Assembly: GCA_045598065.1 (NCBI GenBank)
Contig: JAZLLJ010000024.1
Coordinates: 1 to 16,938, forward strand
DNA from: RGIG426 sp045598065
GTDB lineage: Bacteria; Bacillota; Clostridia; Oscillospirales; Acutalibacteraceae
Length of the DNA stretch: 16,938 nucleotides
Direction: 5' to 3'
How positions within the stretch are numbered: the first letter of the stretch is position 1; every line of letters starts with the position of its first letter. A program made the translations under genes and the position numbers. The notes under the pieces are model-generated. The model made no database searches, was not told where the DNA came from, and saw only the letters and a program-made list of their open reading frames with translations. Below, one piece after another: positions 12,992-16,938 of this stretch.

Positions 12992-13027
12992 GAAAAGCGG
13001 AGTGAGGTCACTCACTCCGCTTTTCTT
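12990..13027. terminator. Intrinsic terminator after the DUF1858 gene
   Basis: AAGAAAAGCGGAGTGAG (12990-13006) pairs perfectly with CTCACTCCGCTTTTCTT (13011-13027) over a GTCA loop. The stem is 17 bp and overlaps the stop codon. The following gene lacks an obvious promoter of its own, so it may rely on read-through or on a promoter I could not recognise. Confidence 0.85.
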
Positions 13028-13052
13028 AACAAAAGAGGAAAGGGGTGATCGC

Positions 13053-13727
13053 GTGGCGACACTCACAGCGCGGCTTTCCTTGGTCGCATCGTTTGTGCGG
13101 CAAGGCTCGCGCCTTGCGGATATCGGCACGGATCACGCTTATTTGCCGGTGGAACTGGTCAAATCCGGCGTGTGTGAAAGGGCGCTTGCGTGCGATTTGC
13201 GCAAAGGACCGCTTCAAAGCGCCAAGGACCATATTGAAACGGCAGGACTGGCAGACAAAATCGAATGTCGCCTCGGGGACGGTTTGTCGCCGGTAAATGC
13301 CGACGAAGCGGACGATATCGTGTTGGCCGGTATGGGCGGCGAGACGATTGCCGCGATTCTCTCGGCGTGCCCGTTTATCCGCGATGAAAAACTGCGCGTG
13401 ATTGCACAGCCGATGACACACCCGGAGGATTTACGCCGCTTTTTGTGGGATAACGGCTTCGAGGTTATAGCGGAGCAGGCGGTTACGGAAGACGGCAAGA
13501 CCTACCTTGTGCTGTGCGCGGAGTATACGGGCGAAAAAACGTCCGCGACCGATGTGGATTGCTACGTCGGCAACGTTGAGCCGTCGGCCGCGGCGAAAGT
13601 GTATCAGAAAAAACGACTTTATGCCGCCGAAAAACGACTGACGGGGCTTTGTGCCGCCGGAATTGATGAAGAAGAACAAACCGCTTTGCGAGAGATTGTT
13701 TCTCGCTTAAAGGAGGAAATCGAATGA
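13053..13727 (+). CDS. trmK: tRNA (adenine(22)-N1)-methyltransferase (TrmK)
   Basis: TrmK methylates N1 of adenine 22 in the D-loop region of bacterial tRNAs, using S-adenosylmethionine. The start is GTG 13053 (224 residues), because AAAGGGGTGATC directly upstream is strongly complementary to the 16S rRNA 3' end. The open frame to 13002 runs through the preceding terminator. The Rossmann SAM site is LADIGTDHAYLPVELVKSG (21-39). The catalytic region is IVLAGMGGETIAAIL (89-103), and IAQPMTHPEDLRRFLWDNGF (117-136) is typical of this COG2384 group. The C-terminal part (about 185-224) is a charged helical arm, as in TrmK. The stop overlaps the next start by 4 bp (ATGA). The trmK-Nif3 pairing is a standard one in Firmicutes. 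Confidence 0.95.
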   Translation: MATLTARLSLVASFVRQGSRLADIGTDHAYLPVELVKSGVCERALACDLRKGPLQSAKDHIETAGLADKIECRLGDGLSPVNADEADDIVLAGMGGETIAAILSACPFIRDEKLRVIAQPMTHPEDLRRFLWDNGFEVIAEQAVTEDGKTYLVLCAEYTGEKTSATDVDCYVGNVEPSAAAKVYQKKRLYAAEKRLTGLCAAGIDEEEQTALREIVSRLKEEIE

Positions 13728-14461
13728 AAACGGTAGACGAAATTTTGACCGTGCTTGACGGCATAGCGCCGCTTTCCACCGCGGAAGAATGGGATAATCC
13801 CGGTTTTCAGGTGGGAGATTTGGAAGCGCCGGTCAAAAAGGCGCTCGTGTGCCTTGATGTGACCGAGGCGGCGCTCGATGAGGCGCAAAAATGTGGTGCT
13901 GAACTGATCATCAGCCACCATCCGCTTCTGTTTTCGCCGATTTCCGAACTGCCTACCGACCATTTGATTTATAAACTGGCAGTGGCAGGGATTTCCAACA
14001 TCGCGATGCACACCAATTTGGATAAAGCGCAAGGCGGTGTCAACGATTGTCTCGCCGCCGCGCTCGGTTTGACCGATTTGAAAGAGGCTTACAGGCTCGG
14101 ACGCGTCGGAACGCTCGAAACCGCGTTGCCGCCGGAGGAATTTGCTGTAAAGGTAAAAACTTTGCTCGGTGCGGCGGTGCGAATGAAAGCAGGGTGCCGT
14201 TTGGTGAAGACCGTCGGGCTGCTCGGCGGCGCAGGAGGCGACGTGTTGGAGGGAGACGAGGTCGCCGAAGCCGATGCTTTTGTGACCGGAGAAATCAAGC
14301 ACCATCAATGGTTGGCGGCGCCGGATATTACGGTGGTGGATGCAGGGCATTACGCCACCGAAAACGTGGTGGTAGCGCCGCTGTGCGCGATGCTGAAAGA
14401 GCGTATCGAGGACGTGGAGTTTGTCCCGTTTCTCGGAACCGCCCCTTATAAAACGATTTAA
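13724..14461 (+). CDS. Nif3-like dinuclear metal centre protein (YqfO family, short form)
   Basis: This is a 245-residue protein; ATG 13724 overlaps trmK. The family forms toroidal hexamers with a two-metal site, and database names include 'GTP cyclohydrolase 1 type 2', although the biological reaction is not settled. Metal ligands can be seen: IISHHPLLF (62-70; His65 and His66), MHTNLDKAQGG (95-105; Asp100) and DAGHYATENVVV (206-217; His209 and Glu213). WDNPGFQVGD (23-32) is another hallmark. The Bacillus homologue is longer, about 370 residues, because of an inserted PII-like domain; that insert is absent here. The gene is translationally coupled to trmK, and there is no terminator before rqcH. 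Confidence 0.94.
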   Translation: MKTVDEILTVLDGIAPLSTAEEWDNPGFQVGDLEAPVKKALVCLDVTEAALDEAQKCGAELIISHHPLLFSPISELPTDHLIYKLAVAGISNIAMHTNLDKAQGGVNDCLAAALGLTDLKEAYRLGRVGTLETALPPEEFAVKVKTLLGAAVRMKAGCRLVKTVGLLGGAGGDVLEGDEVAEADAFVTGEIKHHQWLAAPDITVVDAGHYATENVVVAPLCAMLKERIEDVEFVPFLGTAPYKTI

Positions 14462-14462
14462 C

Positions 14463-14484
14463 TGTAAAGAATCAAACCTTTACA
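14463..14484 (+). repeat. Small inverted repeat before the rqcH ribosome binding site
   Basis: TGTAAAG (14463-14469) and CTTTACA (14478-14484) are perfect inverted copies with an 8-nt spacer, ending 5 bp before AAGGAG of rqcH. It could be a weak RNA hairpin in the intercistronic leader. There is no T-run, so it is not a terminator. Confidence 0.45.
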
Positions 14485-14500
14485 CAAAAAGGAGACCGCT

Positions 14501-16267
14501 ATGGCGTTAGACGGAGCATTTTTGCGTGCCCTTTCGAGGGAACTCGCCGAAAAATTGACCGATTCCCGTGTGGATAAGATACACCAACCCCAAAAAGAGG
14601 AGTTGGTGTTTTGCCTGCGCGGAAAAAACGGCGTGCAAAAGTTGCTCTTTTCCGCTCGTGTGCAGTCGCCGCGCGTACATCTCACCGAAAGCGTGCCGGA
14701 AAATCCTGCTTCGCCGCCGATGTTTTGTATGCTTCTTCGCAAACATTTACAGGGCGCAAAACTCATCGCAGTGCGCCAAACGGGTTTTGAACGGGCGCTG
14801 TTTTTCGATTTTGCCACGCGCAACGAGATGGGCGATCCCGTAACGCTTACGTTTGCGTGCGAGATGATGGGGCGCAACAGCAATTTGGTGCTGTATTATG
14901 CGGACACGAAAAAAATCGTGGATGCGGTGCGCCGTGTGGATTTTGAAACGTCCGAATCCCGCCCGATTTTACCGAATACAACCTATTTGCCGCCACCCGT
15001 TATGACGGGCAAACTCGACGTGGGCGAGGCGGATACGTCTGCGGTTATTGACCGCTTAAAAACAGCGGCGGACGGAGCGATTTGCGAGGCGCTTCTTTCG
15101 GCAACGCAAGGGTTTTCGCCGCTTCTTTGCCGCGAGGCCGCGGTGGTGTCCACCGGAAGCGCGGACACGCCGGTATCTTTTTTGACCGATGACCAATGGG
15201 AGAAACTGGCGGCGTTTCTCCAAAAAGCGAAAACGACCGCTTTAACCGGTAATTCGCGCCCGTATTTGCTCTATAAACCCGACGGCGCGCCGTTGGAATT
15301 TTCGTTTTTACCGATAACGCAGTACGGTCTTTCCGCGACCGGACGGGAATTGCCGTCGCTGTCGGCCCTGCTCGACGCCTTTTATGCCGAACGGGATGAA
15401 GCAGAGCGACTGCGTGTGGCTTCCCGTGATTTAACGAAATTATTAAACCAAAACCGCGAGCGTGTGGCGCGCAAAATCGCCCGTCAGCGCGAGGAACTTT
15501 TGGTCTCCGAAAAACGAGAAGAAAAACGACTTTACGGCGACCTCATTAACGCCAATTTGGGGATGATTCCGAAAGGTGCGGAGGTTGCTCAGGTCGTCAA
15601 CTATTACGACGAAAACTGCGCCACCATTCGTATTCCGCTTGATCCTGCGAAGTCGCCGGCGCAAAATGCGCAAAAATACTACAAAGATTACCGCAAAGCC
15701 CAAACCGCCGCTGTGGTGTTGCAAGAACAAATCGCGGCAGGAGAAGAGGAACAACTTTATCTTGAAACGGTCGCCGATGCGTTGTCTCGCGCCGGTTCCA
15801 CGCGCGAAATCGGCGAACTGCGCGAGGAATTGGCGGTGGGCGGTTATATCCGTTTGCCGCGCGGTAAGAAAAAAGCGCCTGCCGCGCTTCCGCCGATGGA
15901 ATTTACGTCGTCCGACGGGTTTACGATTTACGTGGGGCGCAACAACCGCCAAAACGATTTGTTGACACTTAAAACCGCGCGCGGCCGCGATGTGTGGCTT
16001 CACGTCAAAAACATCCCCGGCTCGCACGTGATCATCGTCTGCAACGGTCAGCCGTTGCCCGACCGCACCGTCACCGAAGCGGCGACGTTGGCGGCCTATT
16101 ATTCCAAAGCGCAAAACAGCGCTCAGGTGCCGGTGGACTTTGCCGAGGTGCGCCACGTTCGCAAACCGGCAGGCGCAAAGCCCGGCCGCGTGATTTATGA
16201 CCATCAACAGACCGTTTACGTGACACCGGACGAAAAAATGGCGGCAAAACTTCAAAAAACAACTTGA
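14501..16267 (+). CDS. rqcH: Rqc2 homologue RqcH (NFACT family, ribosome quality control)
   Basis: RqcH binds 50S subunits carrying stalled nascent chains, recruits tRNA-Ala and adds C-terminal alanine tails that mark the chain for degradation. The protein has 588 residues; ATG 14501 follows AAAGGAG. It opens with the NFACT-N domain: MALDGAFLRALSREL at the start, ACEMMGRNSNLVLYY around 124-138. Next come a helix-hairpin-helix region near 180-245 and a long charged helical segment (about 290-450, coiled-coil M domain). It ends with the NFACT-R domain (about 467-585; DGFTIYVGRNNRQNDLLTLK and the WLHVKNIPGSHVII stretch). The Asp-Arg pair used for tRNA contact in Bacillus RqcH (positions 97-98) reads Glu97-Arg98 here, a conservative change. 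Older database names call this family fibronectin-binding protein. Confidence 0.96.
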   Translation: MALDGAFLRALSRELAEKLTDSRVDKIHQPQKEELVFCLRGKNGVQKLLFSARVQSPRVHLTESVPENPASPPMFCMLLRKHLQGAKLIAVRQTGFERALFFDFATRNEMGDPVTLTFACEMMGRNSNLVLYYADTKKIVDAVRRVDFETSESRPILPNTTYLPPPVMTGKLDVGEADTSAVIDRLKTAADGAICEALLSATQGFSPLLCREAAVVSTGSADTPVSFLTDDQWEKLAAFLQKAKTTALTGNSRPYLLYKPDGAPLEFSFLPITQYGLSATGRELPSLSALLDAFYAERDEAERLRVASRDLTKLLNQNRERVARKIARQREELLVSEKREEKRLYGDLINANLGMIPKGAEVAQVVNYYDENCATIRIPLDPAKSPAQNAQKYYKDYRKAQTAAVVLQEQIAAGEEEQLYLETVADALSRAGSTREIGELREELAVGGYIRLPRGKKKAPAALPPMEFTSSDGFTIYVGRNNRQNDLLTLKTARGRDVWLHVKNIPGSHVIIVCNGQPLPDRTVTEAATLAAYYSKAQNSAQVPVDFAEVRHVRKPAGAKPGRVIYDHQQTVYVTPDEKMAAKLQKTT

Positions 16268-16292
16268 ATTTCGCCACAAGATGGTGTATACT
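16264..16292 (+). promoter_or_regulatory. Sigma-A promoter of rpiB
   Basis: TTGAAT (16264-16269, overlapping the rqcH stop), a 17-bp spacer and TATACT (16287-16292) make a good promoter about 34 bp before the rpiB start. No terminator lies between rqcH and rpiB, so both read-through and independent expression are possible. Confidence 0.75.
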
Positions 16293-16326
16293 ATTGCTCG
16301 TAATATAACAACGGAGGGTATATAGA

Positions 16327-16776
16327 ATGATTGCTTTGGCTTGTGACCACGCGGCGCTCGAAATGAAACAAATGATTAAAAACCTGCTCAACGAGATGGG
16401 CCTTGAATACCACGACTACGGCACGTTTACCGAGGATAGCTGCGACTATCCGATTTTTGCCGCCCGCGCCGCCGGCGCTGTGGCATCCGGCGAATGTGAC
16501 CGCGGCATCGTGATTTGCGGCACCGGCATCGGAATGTCCATTGCCGCCAACAAGGTGAAAGGCGTGCGCTGTGCCCTTTGCGGTGACGTGTATTCGGCGG
16601 AGATGACACGCCGCCATAACGACAGTAACGTCTTGGCGCTCGGCGCGCGCGTGACCGGTATCGAGGTGGCGCGGCTTATTGCCAAAACCTGGCTTTCCAC
16701 CGAGTTTGAGGGTGGCCGCCACGCTCGCCGTGTGGATCTTATCACCGCTATCGAAAACGGTGAGAATTTGGGATAA
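16327..16776 (+). CDS. rpiB: Ribose 5-phosphate isomerase B (RpiB/LacAB family)
   Basis: RpiB interconverts ribose 5-phosphate and ribulose 5-phosphate in the non-oxidative pentose phosphate pathway. The protein has 149 residues, the usual length; ATG 16327 follows GGAGGG with 8-bp spacing. ALACDHAALEMK (3-14) holds the phosphate/substrate-binding Asp8-His9. DRGIVICGTGIGMSIAANK (58-76) carries the catalytic Cys64 and the GTGIGM anion loop. RRHNDSNVLALGAR (95-108) supplies the conserved His/Asn/Asp residues and the ribose-contact segment. All active-site positions are intact. The LacAB family includes other sugar isomerases (allose, galactose), but Cys64 and the standalone context favour ribose. 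It has its own promoter and is followed by the palindromic region. Confidence 0.95.
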   Translation: MIALACDHAALEMKQMIKNLLNEMGLEYHDYGTFTEDSCDYPIFAARAAGAVASGECDRGIVICGTGIGMSIAANKVKGVRCALCGDVYSAEMTRRHNDSNVLALGARVTGIEVARLIAKTWLSTEFEGGRHARRVDLITAIENGENLG

Positions 16777-16810
16777 ACAAAACATAATGAAAGCCCCGTC
16801 TTGGCCGGGA

Positions 16811-16838
16811 GTTCTTAAGGAATGTATTCCTTAAGAAC
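16811..16838. repeat. 28-bp near-perfect palindrome
   Basis: GTTCTTAAGGAAT (16811-16823) and ATTCCTTAAGAAC (16826-16838) are perfect 13-bp inverted copies separated by GT. It lies 35 bp after the rpiB stop. There is no T-run after it, so it is not a classical terminator. Its right half is shared with the left arm of the larger palindrome that follows. Confidence 0.9.
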
Positions 16839-16938
16839 ACGAGATTTTGGCGCAGAACATTGTCAAACCGCCCCGCTATACGCCAGTATAGTCGAGGCGG
16901 TTTTTCGCGTTCTTCATCCAAAATCTGTGTTTTAAGGC
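16829..16938. repeat. About 110-bp nested imperfect palindrome reaching the window edge
   Basis: Outer arms: 16829-16850 (CCTTAAGAACAC then GAGATTTTGG) and 16918-16937 (CCAAAATCT then GTGTTTTAAGG) pair with small bulges; AGATTTTGG/CCAAAATCT is a perfect 9-bp core. Next inward, GAAC (16855-16858) pairs with GTTC (16909-16912). At the centre is a strong hairpin (16865-16903). Structure of this kind suggests a dispersed intergenic repeat, a MITE-like element or a structured RNA. The right end may continue outside the window. Confidence 0.8.
16865..16905 (+). terminator. Probable intrinsic terminator of rpiB inside the palindrome
   Basis: AAACCGCC (16865-16872) pairs with GGCGGTTT (16896-16903), and CTATAC (16876-16881) pairs with GTATAG (16886-16891) over a GCCA loop, with one mismatch and one bulge between the two helices. 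A run of five T (16901-16905) follows the stem. It is about 90 bp after the rpiB stop. Confidence 0.7.

Noticed and set aside
13619..14350. 243-codon minus-strand frame opposite trmK/Nif3
   Set aside because: Both plus-strand genes are well-supported families; the antisense product matches nothing I recognise.
1..16938. CRISPR array, insertion sequence or prophage genes
   Set aside because: No regularly spaced direct repeats, transposase, integrase or phage structural motifs were found on either strand.

Overview
The window looks like a chromosomal segment of a spore-forming, anaerobic-type Firmicute, most likely a clostridial/oscillospiral gut lineage. The grounds are two spoVA sporulation genes, strong GGAGG-type ribosome binding sites, TTGnnn/TATACT promoters often with an extended -10, several GTG and TTG starts, and families typical of that group (DUF6472, DUF1858 redox disulfide protein, YugP-type peptidase, CoaX with an ECF S component, YtrABC-like ABC operon, RqcH). 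Coding is dense and moderately GC-rich. Most gene pairs are separated by well-formed intrinsic terminators. No CRISPR array, insertion sequence or rRNA was seen.

Layout. 1-658 (minus): a small DUF6472-type cysteine protein, then a LOG-family nucleotide phosphoribohydrolase cut by the left edge. 738-892: tRNA-Gly(CCC) with its own promoter and terminator. 966-3001: an SPFH/band-7 protein translationally coupled to a divergent NAD-kinase-superfamily protein. 3085-3795: YugP-like membrane zinc peptidase. 3844-7330: spoVAD and spoVAC, both minus, normally adjacent in one operon. Here they are separated by a plus-strand block holding a 17-codon ORF, a macrodomain protein with an extra helical C-terminal domain, and a vWA/MIDAS protein. 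7400-9006: type III pantothenate kinase (coaX) and an ECF S component that is probably its pantothenate importer. 9069-12614 (minus): GntR regulator, ABC ATPase and ABC permease in a YtrABC-like order. 12735-12991: DUF1858 redox protein. 13053-16776: trmK, a Nif3-family protein, rqcH and rpiB. 16811-16938: nested palindromes running to the right edge.

How the genes work together. coaX plus the S component form a CoA-precursor uptake and phosphorylation unit. The GntR-ATPase-permease set is a self-regulated ABC transporter of the envelope-stress type. SpoVAC and SpoVAD are parts of the spore dipicolinate channel, and each carries a sigma-G-like promoter in front of it, so they could be co-expressed in the forespore despite being split. 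TrmK, Nif3 and RqcH sit in a housekeeping RNA/translation cluster.

The most interesting parts are the macrodomain/vWA module lodged in the spoVA locus, the SPFH plus NAD-kinase-like pair, and the roughly 110-bp nested palindrome at the right end. Their functions are not known from sequence alone, and the text separates what is seen from what is inferred.
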